Notes: generated by a model from the sequence alone, not told the origin. Positions 24,149-40,069 are shown, numbered from the stretch's first letter. The stretch is DNA of 64,000 nt from Hippophae tibetana (GCA_037013495.1 CM072803.1:53457627-53521626); one strand, 5' to 3'. Translations and numbers: made by a program.

Positions 24149-27100
24149 AAAGAGTTAAAAATGAGAAATATTGTTCTCTTATACGAAATAATGAACAAAA
24201 TTTCAAACGTTTCATAGTTTTGAATTTCAAGTCATAATAAATTTCATTTAAATATATCATAATTATAATGATAAAACATTTGGAGTATTTATTCAGCAAC
24301 AAATTATTTGTAAAATAGAAATGAGAAAATGTTTAAGTTTTCTTTTCCACTTATTTCTTTTTCCCAATATTCTATCATTATTTTGTTTCCTTCTTAAGTC
24401 TTAATTCCGACCAAAATGAAATTAATTCAAATATTTCTCCCTCTTCTCCCAAGATAAAAAGGTGATGGCTAGAGTTGGTTTTAGACATTATTTGGTAACT
24501 TCTTGGTATGTAGCATGAACCATATCCATAGGAGATAAGCATAATATTTCCAATCTTATTTATTTGCTTCTTACTCATAAAATGGGTTTTGTAAACTAGA
24601 TTCTTAGGAGGAGAGAGATAACCAAATTTAATTTCAATACAGTGCATTCCAACACAACAAGAATAACTTATAATAAATTGAGAATATTGATGTCATGAAA
24701 GAGTTAAAAATGAGAAATATTGTTCTCTTATACGAAATAATGAACAAAATTTCAAACGTTTCATAGTTTTGAATTTCAAGTCGTAATAAATTCCATTTAA
24801 ATATATCATAATTATAATGATAAAACATTTGGAGTATTTAATCAGCAACAAATTATTTGTAAAATAGAAATGAGAAAATGTTTAAGTTTTCTTTTCCACT
24901 TATTTCTTTTTCCCAATATTCTATCATTATGTTGTTTCATTCGTAAGTCTTAATTCCCACCAAAATCAAATTAATTCAAATATTTCTCCCTCTTTTCCCA
25001 ATGGAAAAGGGCGATGGCTAGAGGTGGTTTTAGACATTATTTGGTAACTTCTTGGTACGTAGCATGAACCATATCCATAGGAGATAAGCATAATATTTCC
25101 AATCTTATTTATTTGCTTCTTACTCATAAAATGGGTTTTGTAAACTAGATTCTTAGGAGGAGAGAGATAACCAAATTTAATTTCAATACAGTGCATTCCA
25201 ACACAACAAGAATAACTTATAATAAATTGAGAATATTGATGTCATGAAAGAGTTAAAAATGAGAAATATTGTTCTCTTATACGAAATAATGAACAAAATT
25301 TCAAACGTTTCATAGTTTTGAATTTCAAGTCGTAATAAATTCCATTTAAATATATCATAATTATAATGATAAAACATTTGGAGTATTTATTCAGCAACAA
25401 ATTATTTGTAAAATAGAAATGAGAAAATGTTTAAGTTTTCTTTTCCACTTATTTCTTTTTCCCAATATTCTATCATTATGTTGTTTCATTCGTAAGTCTT
25501 AATTCCCACCAAAATCAAATTAATTCAAATATTTCTCCCTCTTTTCCCAATGGAAAAGGGCGATGGCTAGAGGTGGTTTTAGACATTATTTGGTAACTTC
25601 TTGGTACGTAGCATGAACCATATCCATAGGAGATAAGCATAATATTTCCAATCTTATTTATTTGCTTCTTACTCATAAAATGGGTTTTGTAAACTAGATT
25701 CTTAGGAGGAGAGAGATAACCAAATTTAATTTCAATACAGTGCATTCCAACACAACAACAATAACTTATAATAAATTGAGAATATTGATGTCATGAAAGA
25801 GTTAAAAATGAGAAATATTGTTCTCTTATACGAAATAATGAACAAAATTTCAAACATCTCATAGTTTTGAATTTCAAGTCGTAATAAATTCCATTTAAAT
25901 ATGTCATAATTATAATGATAAAACATTTGGAGTATTTATTCAGCAACAAATTATTTGTAAAATAGAAATGAGAAAATGTTTAAGTTTTCTTTTCCACTTA
26001 TTTCTTTTTCCCAATATTCTATCATTATTTTGTTTCCTTCTTAAGTCTTAATTCCCACCAAAATGAAATTAATTCAAATATTTCTCCCTCTTCTCCCAAG
26101 ATAAAAAGGTGATGGCTAGAGGTGGTTTTAGACATTATTTGGTAACTTCTTGGTATGTAGCATGAACCATATCCATAGGAGCTAAGCATAATATTTCCAA
26201 TCTTATTTATTTGCTTCTTACTCATAAAATGGGTTTTGTAAACTAGATTCTTAGGAGGAGAGAGATAACCAAATTTAATTTCAATACAGTGCATTCCAAC
26301 ACAACAAGAATAACTTATAATAAATTGAGAATATTGATGTCATGAAAGAGTTAAAAATGAGAAATATTGTTCTCTTATACGAAATAATGAACAAAATTTC
26401 AAACGTTTCATAGTTTTGAATTTCAAGTCGTAATAAATTCCATTTAAATATATCATAATTATAATGATAAAACATTTGGAGTATTTATTCAGCAACAAAT
26501 TATTTGTAAAATAGAAATGAGAAAATGTTTAAGTTTTCTTTTCCACTTATTTCTTTTTCCCAATATTCTATCATTATTTTGTTTCCTTCTTAAGTCTTAA
26601 TTCCCACCAAAATGAAATTAATTCAAATATTTCTCCCTCTTCTCCCAAGATAAAAAGGTGATGGCTAGAGGTGGTTTTAGACATTATTTGGTAACTTCTT
26701 GGTATGTAGCATGAACCATATCCATAGGAGATAAGCATAATATTTCCAATCTTATTTATTTGCTTCTTACTCATAAAATGGGTTTTGTAAACTAGATTCT
26801 TAGGAGGAGAGAGATAACCAAATTTAATTTCAATACAGTGCATTCCAACACAACAAGAATAACTTATAATAAATTGAGAATATTGATGTCATGAAAGAGT
26901 TAAAAATGAGAAATATTGTTCTCTTATACGAAATAATGAACAAAATTTCAAACGTTTCATAGTTTTGAATTTCAAGTCGTAATAAATTCCATTTAAATAT
27001 ATCATAATTATAATGATAAAACATTTGGAGTATTTATTCAGCAACAAATTATTTGTAAAATAGAAATGAGAAAATGTTTAAGTTTTCTTTTCCACTTATT

Positions 27101-30100
27101 TCTTTTTCCCAATATTCTATCATTATTTTGTTTCCTTCTTAAGTCTTAATTCCGACCAAAATGAAATTAATTCAAATATTTCTCCCTCTTCTCCCAAGAT
27201 AAAAAGGTGATGGCTAGAGTTGGTTTTAGACATTATTTGGTAACTTCTTGGTATGTAGCATGAACCATATCCATAGGAGATAAGCATAATATTTCCAATC
27301 TTATTTATTTGCTTCTTACTCATAAAATGGGTTTTGTAAACTAGATTCTTAGGAGGAGAGAGATAACCAAATTTAATTTCAATACAGTGCATTCCAACAC
27401 AACAAGAATAACTTATAATAAATTGAGAATATTGATGTCATGAAAGAGTTAAAAATGAGAAATATTGTTCTCTTATACGAAATAATGAACAAAATTTCAA
27501 ACGTTTCATAGTTTTGAATTTCAAGTCGTAATAAATTCCATTTAAATATATCATAATTATAATGATAAAACATTTGGAGTATTTATTCAGCAACAAATTA
27601 TTTGTAAAATAGAAATGAGAAAATGTTTAAGTTTTCTTTTCCACTTATTTCTTTTTCCCAATATTCTATCATTATTTTGTTTCCTTCTTCAGTCTTAATT
27701 CCCACCAAAATGAAATTAATTCAAATATTTCTCCCTCTTCTCCCAAGATAAAAAGGTGATGGCTAGAGGTGGTTTTAGACATTATTTGGTAACTTCTTGG
27801 TATGTAGCATGAACCATATCCATAGGAGATAAGCTTAATATTTCCAATCTTATTTATTTGCTTCTTACTCATAAAATGGGTTTTGTAAACAAGATTCTTA
27901 GGAGGAGAGAGATAACCAAATTTAATTTCAATACAGTGCATTCCAACACAACCAGAATAACTTATAAAAAATTGAGAATATTGATGTCATAAAAGAGTTA
28001 AAAATGAGAAATATTGTTCTCTTATACGAAATAATGAACAAAATTTCAAACGTTTCATAGTTTTGAAATTCAAGTCGTAATAAATTCCATTTAAATAAAT
28101 CATAATTATAATGATAAAACATTTGGAGTATTTATTCAGCAACAAATTAATTGTAAAATAGAAATGAGAAAATGTTTAAGTTTTCTTTTCCACTTATTTC
28201 TTTTTCCCAATATTCTATCATTATTTTGTTTCCTTCTTAAGTCTTAATTCCCACCAAAATGAAATTAATTCAAATATTTCTCCCTCTTCTCCCAAGATAA
28301 AAAGGTGATGGCTAAAGGTGGTTTTAGACATTATTTGGTAACTTCTTGGTATGTAGCATGAACCATATCCATAGGAGATAAGCATAATATTTCCAATCTT
28401 ATTTATTTGCTTCTTACTCATAAAATGGGATTTGTAAACTAGATTCTTAGGAGGAGAGAGATAACCAAATTTAATTTCAATACAGTGCATTCCAACACAA
28501 CAAGAATAACTTATAATAAATTGAGAATATTGATGTCATGAAAGAGTTAAAAATGAGAAATATTGTTCTCTTATACGAAATAATGAACAAAATTTCAAAC
28601 GTTTCATAGTTTTGAATTTCAAGTCGTAATAAATTCCATTTAAATATATCATAATTATAATGATAAAACATTTGGAGTATTTATTCAGCAACAAATTATT
28701 TGTAAAATAGAAATGAGAAAATGTTTAAGTTTTCTTTTCCACTTATTTCTTTTTCCCAATATTCTATCATTATTTTGTTTCCTTCTTCAGTCTTAATTCC
28801 CACCAAAATGAAATTAATTCAAATATTTCTCCCTCTTCTCCCAAGATAAAAAGGTGATGGCTAGAGGTGGTTTTAGACATTATTTGGTAACTTCTTGGTA
28901 TGTAGCATGAACCATATCCATAGGAGATAAGCTTAATTTTTCCAATCTTATTTATTTGCTTCTTACTCATAAAATGGGTTTTGTAAACAAGATTCTTAGG
29001 AGGAGAGAGATAACCAAATTTAATTTCAATACAGTGCATTCCAACACAACCAGAATAACTTATAAAAAATTGAGAATATTGATGTCATGAAAGAGTTAAA
29101 AATGAGAAATATTGTTCTCTTATACGAAATAATGAACAAAATTTCAAACGTTTCATAGTTTTGAAATTCAAGTCGTAATAAATTCCATTTAAATAAATCA
29201 TAATTATAATGATAAAACATTTGGAGTATTTATTCAGCAACAAATTAATTGTAAAATAGAAATGAGAAAATGTTTAAGTTTTCTTTTCCACTTATTTCTT
29301 TTTCCCAATATTCTATCATTATTTTGTTTCCTTCTTAAGTCTTAATTCCCACCAAAATGAAATTAATTCAAATATTTCTCCCTCTTCTCCCAAGATAAAA
29401 AGGTGATGGCTAGAGGTGGTTTTAGACATTATTTGGTAACTTCTTGGTATGTAGCATGAACCATATCCATAGCAGATAAGCATAATATTTCCAATCTTAT
29501 TTATTTGCTTCTTACTCATAAAATGGGATTTGTAAACTAGATTCTTAGGAGGAGAGAGATAACCAAATTTAATTTCAATACAGTGCATTCCAACACAACC
29601 AGAATAACTTATAATAAATTGAGAATATTGATGTCATGAAAGAGTTAAAAATGAGAAATATTGTTCTCTTATACGAAATAATGAACAAAATTTCAAACGT
29701 TTCATAGTTTTGAATTTCAAGTCGTAATAAATTCCATTTAAATATGTCATAATTATAATGATAAAACAATTGGAGTATTTATTCAGCAACAAATTATTTG
29801 TAAAATAGAAATGAGAAAATGTTTAAGTTTTCTTTTCCACTTATTTCTTTTTCCCAATATTCTATCATTATTTTGTTTCCTTCTTAAGTCTTAATTCCCA
29901 ACAAAATGAAATTAATTCAAATATTTCTCCCTCTTCTCCCAAGATAAAAAGGTGATGGCTAGAGGTGGTTTTAGACATTATTTGGTAACTTCTTGGTACG
30001 TAGTATGAACCATATCCATAGGAGATAAGCATAATATTTATAATCTTATTTATTTGCTTCTTACTCATAAAATGGGTTTTGTAAACTAGATTCTTAGGAG

Positions 30101-30736
30101 GAGAGAGATAACCAAATTTAATTTCAATACAGTGCATTCCAACACAACAAGAATAACTTATAATAAATTGAGAATATTGATGTCATGAAAGAGTTAAAAA
30201 TGAGAAATATTGTTCTCTTATACGAAATAATGAACAAAATTTCAAACGTTTCATAGTTTTGAATTTCAAGTCGTAATAAATTCCATTTAAATATGTCATA
30301 ATTATAATGATAAAACATTTGGAGTATTTATTCAGCAACAAATTATTTGTAAAATAGAAATGAGAAAATGTTTAAGTTTTCTTTTCCACTTATTTCTTTT
30401 TCCCAATATTCTATCATTATTTTGTTTCCTTCTTAAGTCTTAATTCCCAACAAAATGAAATTAATTCAAATATTTCTCCCTCTTCTCCCAAGATAAAAAG
30501 GTGATGGCTAGAGGTGGTTTTAGACATTATTTGGTAACTTCTTGGTATGTAGCATGAACCATATCCATAGGAGATAAGCATAATATTTCCAATCTTATTT
30601 ATTTGCTTCTTACTCATAAAATGGGTTTTGTAAACTAGATTCTTAGGAGGAGAGAGATAACCAAATTTAATTTCAATACAGTGCATTCCAACACAACAAG
30701 AATAACTTATAATAAATTGAGAATATTGATGTCATG
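24149..30736. repeat. Higher-order repeat copy M45-M56 (N A A E B N I K I K F C)
   Basis: This twelve-unit copy has the I-K pair duplicated: M51-M52 and M53-M54. M54 carries the private change CCATAGCAGATAAGC, used below to trace a later duplication. M56 begins as C (CCCAACAAAATG) but ends with ACAGTGC rather than the usual ATAGAGTGC. It is followed directly by an E unit, so its right end probably came from an A unit. Confidence 0.75.
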
Positions 30737-33481
30737 AAAGAGTTAAAAATGAGAAATATTGTTCTCTTATACGAAATAATGAACAAAATTTCAAACATCT
30801 CATAGTTTTGAATTTCAAGTCGTAATAAATTCCATTTAAATATGTCATAATTATAATGATAAAACATTTGGAGTATTTATTCAGCAACAAATTATTTGTA
30901 AAATAGAAATGAGAAAATGTTTAAGTTTTCTTTTCCACTTATTTCTTTTTCCCAATATTCTATCATTATTTTGTTTCCTTCTTAAGTCTTAATTCCCACC
31001 AAAATGAAATTAATTCAAATATTTCTCCCTCTTCTCCCAAGATAAAAAGGTGATGGCTAGAGGTGGTTTTAGACATTATTTGGTAACTTCTTGGTATGTA
31101 GCATGAACCATATCCATAGGAGCTAAGCATAATATTTCCAATCTTATTTATTTGCTTCTTACTCATAAAATGGGTTTTGTAAACTAGATTCTTAGGAGGA
31201 GAGAGATAACCAAATTTAATTTCAATACAGTGCATTCCAACACAACAAGAATAACTTATAATAAATTGAGAATATTGATGTCATGAAAGAGTTAAAAATG
31301 AGAAATATTGTTCTCTTATACGAAATAATGAACAAAATTTCAAACGCTTCATAGTTTTGAATTTCAAGTCGTAATAAATTCCATTTAAATATATCATAAT
31401 TATAATGATAAAACATTTGGAGTATTTATTCAGCAACAAATTATTTGTAAAATAGAAATGAGAAAATGTTTAAGTTTTCTTTTCCACTTATTTCTTTTTC
31501 CCAATATTCTATCATTATTTTGTTTCCTTCTTAAGTCTTAATTCCCACCAAAATGAAATTAATTCAAATATTTCTCCCTCTTCTCCCAAGATAAAAAGGT
31601 GATGGCTAGAGGTGGTTTTAGACATTATTTGGTAACTTCTTGGTATGTAGCATGAACCATATCCATAGGAGATAAGCATAATATTTCCAATCTTATTTAT
31701 TTGCTTCTTACTCATAAAATGGGTTTTGTAAACTAGATTCTTAGGAGGAGAGAGATAACCAAATTTAATTTCAATACAGTGCATTCCAACACAACAAGAA
31801 TAACTTATAATAAATTGAGAATATTGATGTCATGAAAGAGTTAAAAATGAGAAATATTGTTCTCTTATACGAAATAATGAACAAAATTTCAAACGTTTCA
31901 TAGTTTTGAATTTCAAGTCGTAATAAATTCCATTTAAATATATCATAATTATAATGATAAAACATTTGGAGTATTTATTCAGCAACAAATTATTTGTAAA
32001 ATAGAAATGAGAAAATGTTTAAGTTTTCTTTTCCACTTATTTCTTTTTCCCAATATTCTATCATTATTTTGTTTCCTTCTTAAGTCTTAATTCCGACCAA
32101 AATGAAATTAATTCAAATATTTCTCCCTCTTCTCCCAAGATAAAAAGGTGATGGCTACAGTTGGTTTTAGACATTATTTGGTAACTTCTTGGTATGTAGC
32201 ATGAACCATATCCATAGGAGATAAGCATAATATTTCCAATCTTATTTATTTGCTTCTTACTCATAAAATGGGTTTTGTAAACTAGATTCTTAGGAGGAGA
32301 GAGATAACCAAATTTAATTTCAATACAGTGCATTCCAACACAACAAGAATAACTTATAATAAATTGAGAATATTGATGTCATGAAAGAGTTAAAAATGAG
32401 AAAGATTGTTCTCTTATACGAAATAATGAACAAAATTTCAAACGTTTCATAGTTTTGAATTTCAAGTCGTAATAAATTCCATTTAAATATGTCATAATTA
32501 TAATGATAAAACATTTGGAGTATTTATTCAGCAACAAATTATTTGTAAAATAGAAATGAGAAAATGTTTAAGTTTTCTTTTCCACTTATTTCTTTTTCCC
32601 AATATTCTATCATTATTTTGTTTCCTTCTTCAGTCTTAATTCCCACCAAAATGAAATTAATTCAAATATTTCTCCCTCTTCTCCCAAGATAAAAAGGTGA
32701 TGGCTAGAGGTGGTTTTAGACATTATTTGGTAACTTCTTGGTATGTAGCATGAACCATATCCATAGGAGATAAGCATAATATTTCCAATCTTATTTATTT
32801 GCTTCTTACTCATAAAATGGGTTTTGTAAACAAGATTCTTAGGAGGAGAGAGATAACCAAATTTAATTTCAATACAGTGCATTCCAACACAACCAGAATA
32901 ACTTATAATAAATTGAGAATATTGATGTCATGAAAGAGTTAAAAATGAGAAATATTGTTCTCTTATACGAAATAATGAACAAAATTTCAAACGTTTCATA
33001 GTTTTGAATTTCAAGTCGTAATAAATTCCATTTAAATATGTCATAATTATAATGATAAAACATTTGGAGTATTTATTCAGCAACAAATTATTTGTAAAAT
33101 AGAAATGAGAAAATGTTTAAGTTTTCTTTTCCACTTATTTCTTTTTCCCAATATTCTATCATTATTTTGTTTCCTTCTTAAGTCTTAATTCCGACCAAAA
33201 TGAAATTAATTCAAATATTTCTCCCTCTTCTCCCAAGATAAAAAGGTGATGGCTAGAGTTGGTTTTAGACATTATTTGGTAACTTCTTGGTATGTAGCAT
33301 GAACCATATCCATAGGAGATAAGCATAATATTTCCAATCTTATTTATTTGCTTCTTACTCATAAAATGGGTTTTGTAAACTAGATTCTTAGGAGGAGAGA
33401 GATAACCAAATTTAATTTCAATACAGTGCATTCCAACACAACAAGAATAACTTATAATAAATTGAGAATATTGATGTCATG
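29090..33481. repeat. Segmental duplication, copy 1 (M54-M61)
   Basis: Private marks shared with 40,070-43,363 show common descent. They are CCATAGCAGATAAGC in M54 and M74, GGCTACAGTTGG in M59 and M77, and GAGAAAGATTG at the start of M60 and M78. The distance is 20 units at the left and 18 units at the right, so the other copy lacks exactly two units. Confidence 0.75.
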
Positions 33482-36400
33482 AAAGAGTTAAAAATGAGAA
33501 ATATTGTTCTCTTATACGAAATAATGAACAAAATTTCAAACGTTTCATAGTTTTGAATTTCAAGTCGTAATAAATTCCATTTAAATATATCATAATTATA
33601 ATGATAAAACATTTGGAGTATTTAATCAGCAACAAATTATTTGTAAAATAGAAATGAGAAAATGTTTAAGTTTTCTTTTCCACTTATTTCTTTTTCCCAA
33701 TATTCTATCATTATGTTGTTTCATTCGTAAGTCTTAATTCCCACCAAAATCAAATTAATTCAAATATTTCTCCCTCTTTTCCCAATGGAAAAGGGTGATG
33801 GCTAGAGGTGGTTTTAGACATTATTTGGTAACTTCTTGGTACGTAGCATGAACCATATCCATAGGAGATAAGCTTAATATTTCCAATCTTATTTATTTGC
33901 TTCTTACTCATAAAATGGGTTTTGTAAACAAGATTCTTAGGAGGAGAGAGATAACCAAATTTAATTTCAATACAGTGCATTCCAACACAACCAGAATAAC
34001 TTATAAAAAATTGAGAATATTGATGTCATAAAAGAGTTAAAAATGAGAAATATTGTTCTCTTATACGAAATAATGAACAAAATTTCAAACGTTTCATAGT
34101 TTTGAATTTCAAGTCGTAATAAATTCCATTTAAATATATCATAATTATAATGATAAAACATTTGGAGTATTTAATCAGCAACAAATTATTTGTAAAATAG
34201 AAATGAGAAAATGTTTAAGTTTTCTTTTCCACTTATTTCTTTTTCCCAATATTCTATCATTATGTTGTTTCATTCGTAAGTCTTAATTCCCACCAAAATC
34301 AAATTAATTCAAATATTTCTCCCTCTTTTCCCAATGGAAAAGGGCGATGGCTACAGGTGGTTTTAGACATTATTTGGTAACTTCTTGGTACGTAGCATGA
34401 ACCATATCCATAGGAGATAAGCATAATATTTCCAATCTTATTTATTTGCTTCTTACTCATAAAATGGGTTTTGTAAACTAGATTCTTAGGAGGAGAGAGA
34501 TAACCAAATTTAATTTCAATACAGTGCATTCCAACACAACAAGAATAACTTATAATAAATTGAGAATATTGATGTCATGAAAGAGTTAAAAATGAGAAAT
34601 ATTGTTCTCTTATACGAAATAATGAACAAAATTTCAAACGTTTCATAGTTTTGAATTTCAAGTCGTAATAAATTCCATTTAAATATATCATAATTATAAT
34701 GATAAAACATTTGGAGTATTTATTCAGCAACAAATTATTTGTAAAATAGAAATGAGAAAATGTTTAAGTTTTCTTTTCCACTTATTTCTTTTTCCCAATA
34801 TTCTATCATTATGTTGTTTCATTCGTAAGTCTTAATTCAGACCAAAATCAAATTAATTCAAATATTTCTCCCTCTTTTCCCAATGGAAAAGGGCGATGGC
34901 TAGAGGTGGTTTTAGACATTATTTGGTAACTTCTTGGTACGTAGCATGAACCATATCCATAGGAGATAAGCATAATATTTCCAATCTTATTTATTTGCTT
35001 CTTACTCATAAAATGGGTTTTGTAAACTAGATTCTTAGGAGGAGAGAGATAACCAAATTTAATTTCAATACAGTGCATTCCAACACAACAAGAATAACTT
35101 ATAATAAATTGAGAATATTGATGTCATGAAAGAGTTAAAAATGAGAAATATTGTTCTCTTATACGAAATAATGAACAAAATTTCAAACGTTTCATAGTTT
35201 TGAATTTCAAGTCGTAATAAATTCCATTTAAATATATCATAATTATAATGATAAAACATTTGGAGTATTTATTCAGCAACAAATTATTTGTAAAATAGAA
35301 ATGAGAAAATGTTTAAGTTTTCTTTTCCACTTATTTCTTTTTCCCAATATTCTATCATTATTTTGTTTCCTTCTTCAGTCTTAATTCCCACCAAAATGAA
35401 ATTAATTCAAATATTTCTCCCTCTTCTCCCAAGATAAAAAGGTGATGGCTAGAGGTGGTTTTAGACATTATTTGGTAACTTCTTGGTATGTAGCATGAAC
35501 CATATCCATAGGAGATAAGCTTAATATTTCCAATCTTATTTATTTGCTTCTTACTCATAAAATGGGTTTTGTAAACAAGATTCTTAGGAGGAGAGAGATA
35601 ACCAAATTTAATTTCAATACAGTGCATTCCAACACAACCAGAATAACTTATAAAAAATTGAGAATATTGATGTCATGAAAGAGTTAAAAATGAGAAATAT
35701 TGTTCTCTTATACGAAATAATGAACAAAATTTCAAACGTTTCATAGTTTTGAAATTCAAGTCGTAATAAATTCCATTTAAATAAATCATAATTATAATGA
35801 TAAAACATTTGGAGTATTTATTCAGCAACAAATTAATTGTAAAATAGAAATGAGAAAATGTTTAAGTTTTCTTTTCCACTTATTTCTTTTTCCCAATATT
35901 CTATCATTATTTTGTTTCCTTCTTAAGTCTTAATTCCCACCAAAATGAAATTAATTCAAATATTTCTCCCTCTTCTCCCAAGATAAAAAGGTGATGGCTA
36001 GAGGTGGTTTTAGACATTATTTGGTAACTTCTTGGTATGTAGCATGAACCATATCCATAGGAGATAAGCATAATATTTCCAATCTTATTTATTTGCTTCT
36101 TACTCATAAAATGGGATTTGTAAACTAGATTCTTAGGAGGAGAGAGATAACCAAATTTAATTTCAATACAGTGCATTCCAACACAACAAGAATAACTTAT
36201 AATAAATTGAGAATATTGATGTCATGAAAGAGTTAAAAATGAGAAATATTGTTCTCTTATACGAAATAATGAACAAAATTTCAAACGTTTCATAGTTTTG
36301 AATTTCAAGTCGTAATAAATTCCATTTAAATATATCATAATTATAATGATAAAACATTTGGAGTATTTATTCAGCAACAAATTATTTGTAAAATAGAAAT

Positions 36401-38422
36401 GAGAAAATGTTTAAGTTTTCTTTTCCACTTATTTCTTTTTCCCAATATTCTATCATTATTTTGTTTCCTTCTTCAGTCTTAATTCCCACCAAAATGAAAT
36501 TAATTCAAATATTTCTCCCTCTTCTCCCAAGATAAAAAGGTGATGGCTAGAGGTGGTTTTAGACATTATTTGGTAACTTCTTGGTATGTAGCATGAACCA
36601 TATCCATAGGAGATAAGCTTAATATTTCCAATCTTATTTATTTGCTTCTTACTCATAAAATGGGTTTTGTAAACAAGATTCTTAGGAGGAGAGAGATAAC
36701 CAAATTTAATTTCAATACAGTGCATTCCAACACAACCAGAATAACTTATAAAAAATTGAGAATATTGATGTCATAAAAGAGTTAAAAATGAGAAATATTG
36801 TTCTCTTATACGAAATAATGAACAAAATTTCAAACGTTTCATAGTTTTGAAATTCAAGTCGTAATAAATTCCATTTAAATAAATCATAATTATAATGATA
36901 AAACATTTGGAGTATTTATTCAGCAACAAATTAATTGTAAAATAGAAATGAGAAAATGTTTAAGTTTTCTTTTCCACTTATTTCTTTTTCCCAATATTCT
37001 ATCATTATTTTGTTTCCTTCTTAAGTCTTAATTCCCACCAAAATGAAATTAATTCAAATATTTCTCCCTCTTCTCCCAAGATAAAAAGGTGATGGCTAGA
37101 GGTGGTTTTAGACATTATTTGGTAACTTCTTGGTATGTAGCATGAACCATATCCATAGGAGATAAGCATAATATTTCCAATCTTATTTATTTGCTTCTTA
37201 CTCATAAAATGGGTTTTGTAAACTAGATTCTTAGGAGGAGAGAGATAACCAAATTTAATTTCAATACAGTGCATTCCAACACAACCAGAATAACTTATAA
37301 TAAATTGAGAATATTGATGTCATGAAAGAGTTAAAAATGAGAAATATTGTTCTCTTATACGAAATAATGAACAAAATTTCAAACGTTTCATAGTTTTGAA
37401 TTTCAAGTCGTAATAAATTCCATTTAAATATGTCATAATTATAATGATAAAACAATTGGAGTATTTATTCAGCAACAAATTATTTGTAAAATAGAAATGA
37501 GAAAATGTTTAAGTTTTCTTTTCCACTTATTTCTTTTTCCCAATATTCTATCATTATTTTGTTTCCTTCTTAAGTCTTAATTCCCAGCAAAATGAAATTA
37601 ATTCAAATATTTCTCCCTCTTCTCCCAAGATAAAAAGGTGATGGCTAGAGGTGGTTTTAGACATTATTTGGTAACTTCTTGGTACGTAGTATGAACCATA
37701 TCCATAGGAGATAAGCATAATATTTATAATCTTATTTATTTGCTTCTTACTCATAAAATGGGTTTTGTAAACTAGATTCTTAGGAGGAGAGAGATAACCA
37801 AATTTAATTTCAATACAGTGCATTCCAACACAACAAGAATAACTTATAATAAATTGAGAATATTGATGTCATGAAAGAGTTAAAAATGAGAAATATTGTT
37901 CTCTTATACGAAATAATGAACAAAATTTCAAACGTTTCATAGTTTTGAATTTCAAGTCGTAATAAATTCCATTTAAATATGTCATAATTATAATGATAAA
38001 ACATTTGGAGTATTTATTCAGCAACAAATTATTTGTAAAATAGAAATGAGAAAATGTTTAAGTTTTCTTTTCCACTTATTTCTTTTTCCCAATATTCTAT
38101 CATTATTTTGTTTCCTTCTTAAGTCTTAATTCCCAACAAAATGAAATTAATTCAAATATTTCTCCCTCTTCTCCCAAGATAAAAAGGTGATGGCTAGAGG
38201 TGGTTTTAGACATTATTTGGTAACTTCTTGGTATGTAGCATGAACCATATCCATAGGAGATAAGCATAATATTTCCAATCTTATTTATTTGCTTCTTACT
38301 CATAATATGGGTTTTGTAAACTAGATTCTTAGGAGGAGAGAGATAACCAAATTTAATTTCAATAGAGTGCATTCCAACACAACAAGAATAACTTATAATA
38401 AATTGAGAATATTGATGTCATG
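30737..38422. repeat. Rearranged higher-order repeat M57-M70
   Basis: The order is E B N I* N A/I A A I K I K* F C. I* (M60) has CTTCAGTC and AAACAAGATT but lacks AAGCTTAAT. K* (M68) has the K first quarter but GGGTTTTG. M62 is a hybrid of A and I. M64 has the private change TTCAGACC and M69 has CCCAGCAAAATG. These marks recur in later blocks. Confidence 0.7.
33482..34030. repeat. Hybrid unit M62 (A left, I right)
   Basis: The left side is type A up to GGTACGTAG, which ends near 33,847. From AAGCTTAAT near 33,871 the unit is I type, with AAACAAGATT, ACAACCAGAATAAC and then CATAAAAGAG at the start of the next unit. The corresponding M88 is I type throughout and M80 is A type throughout, so M62 joins the two. 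Confidence 0.7.
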
Positions 38423-39520
38423 AAAGAGTTAAAAATGAGAAATATTGTTCTCTTATACGAAATAATGAACAAAATTTCAAACGTTTCATAGTTTTGAAAT
38501 TCAAGTCGTAATAAATTCCATTTAAATAAATCATAATTATAATGATAAAACATTTGGAGTATTTATTCAGCAACAAATTAATTGTAAAATAGAAATGAGA
38601 AAATGTTTAAGTTTTCTTTTCCACTTATTTCTTTTTCCCAATATTCTATCATTATTTTGTTTCCTTCTTAAGTCTTAATTCCCACCAAAATGAAATTAAT
38701 TCAAATATTTCTCCCTCTTCTCCCAAGATAAAAAGGTGATGGCTAAAGGTGGTTTTAGACATTATTTGGTAACTTCTTGGTATGTAGCATGAACCATATC
38801 CATAGGAGATAAGCATAATATTTCCAATCTTATTTATTTGCTTCTTACTCATAAAATGGGATTTGTAAACTAGATTCTTAGGAGGAGAGAGATAACCAAA
38901 TTTAATTTCAATACAGTGCATTCCAACACAACAAGAATAACTTATAATAAATTGAGAATATTGATGTCATGAAAGAGTTAAAAATGAGAAATATTGTTCT
39001 CTTATACGAAATAATGAACAAAATTTCAAACGTTTCATAGTTTTGAATTTCAAGTCGTAATAAATTCCATTTAAATATATCATAATTATAATGATAAAAC
39101 ATTTGGAGTATTTATTCAGCAACAAATTATTTGTAAAATAGAAATGAGAAAATGTTTAAGTTTTCTTTTCCACTTATTTCTTTTTCCCAATATTCTATCA
39201 TTATTTTGTTTCCTTCTTTAGTCTTAATTCCCACCAAAATGAAATTAATTCAAATATTTCTCCCTCTTCTCCCAAGATAAAAAGGTGATGGCTAGAGGTG
39301 GTTTTAGACATTATTTGGTAACTTCTTGGTATGTAGCATGAACCATATCCATAGGAGATAAGCTTAATATTTCCAATCTTATTTATTTGCTTCTTACTCA
39401 TAAAATGGGTTTTGTAAACAAGATTCTTAGGAGGAGAGAGATAACCAAATTTAATTTCAATACAGTGCATTCCAACACAACCAGAATAACTTATAAAAAA
39501 TTGAGAATATTGATGTCATG

Positions 39521-40069
39521 AAAGAGTTAAAAATGAGAAATATTGTTCTCTTATACGAAATAATGAACAAAATTTCAAACGTTTCATAGTTTTGAATTTC
39601 AAGTCGTAATAAATTCCATTTAAATATATCATAATTATAATGATAAAACATTTGGAGTATTTAATCAGCAACAAATTATTTGTAAAATAGAAATGAGAAA
39701 ATGTTTAAGTTTTCTTTTCCACTTATTTCTTTTTCCCAATATTCTATCATTATGTTGTTTCATTCGTAAGTCTTAATTCCCACCAAAATCAAATTAATTC
39801 AAATATTTCTCCCTCTTTTCCCAATGGAAAAGGGCGATGGCTAGAGGTGGTTTTAGACATTATTTGGTAACTTCTTGGTACGTAGCATGAACCATATCCA
39901 TAGGAGATAAGCATAATATTTCCAATCTTATTTATTTGCTTCTTACTCATAAAATGGGTTTTGTAAACAAGATTCTTAGGAGGAGAGAGATAACCAAATT
40001 TAATTTCAATACAGTGCATTCCAACACAACCAGAATAACTTATAAAAAATTGAGAATATTGATGTCATG
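39521..40069. repeat. Hybrid unit M73 (A left, I right)
   Basis: Type A marks run through GGTACGTAG near 39,885. The unit still has AAGCATAAT, then switches to AAACAAGATT near 39,966 and the I-type ending. The join is therefore downstream of the join in M62, so this is a separate event. Confidence 0.65.
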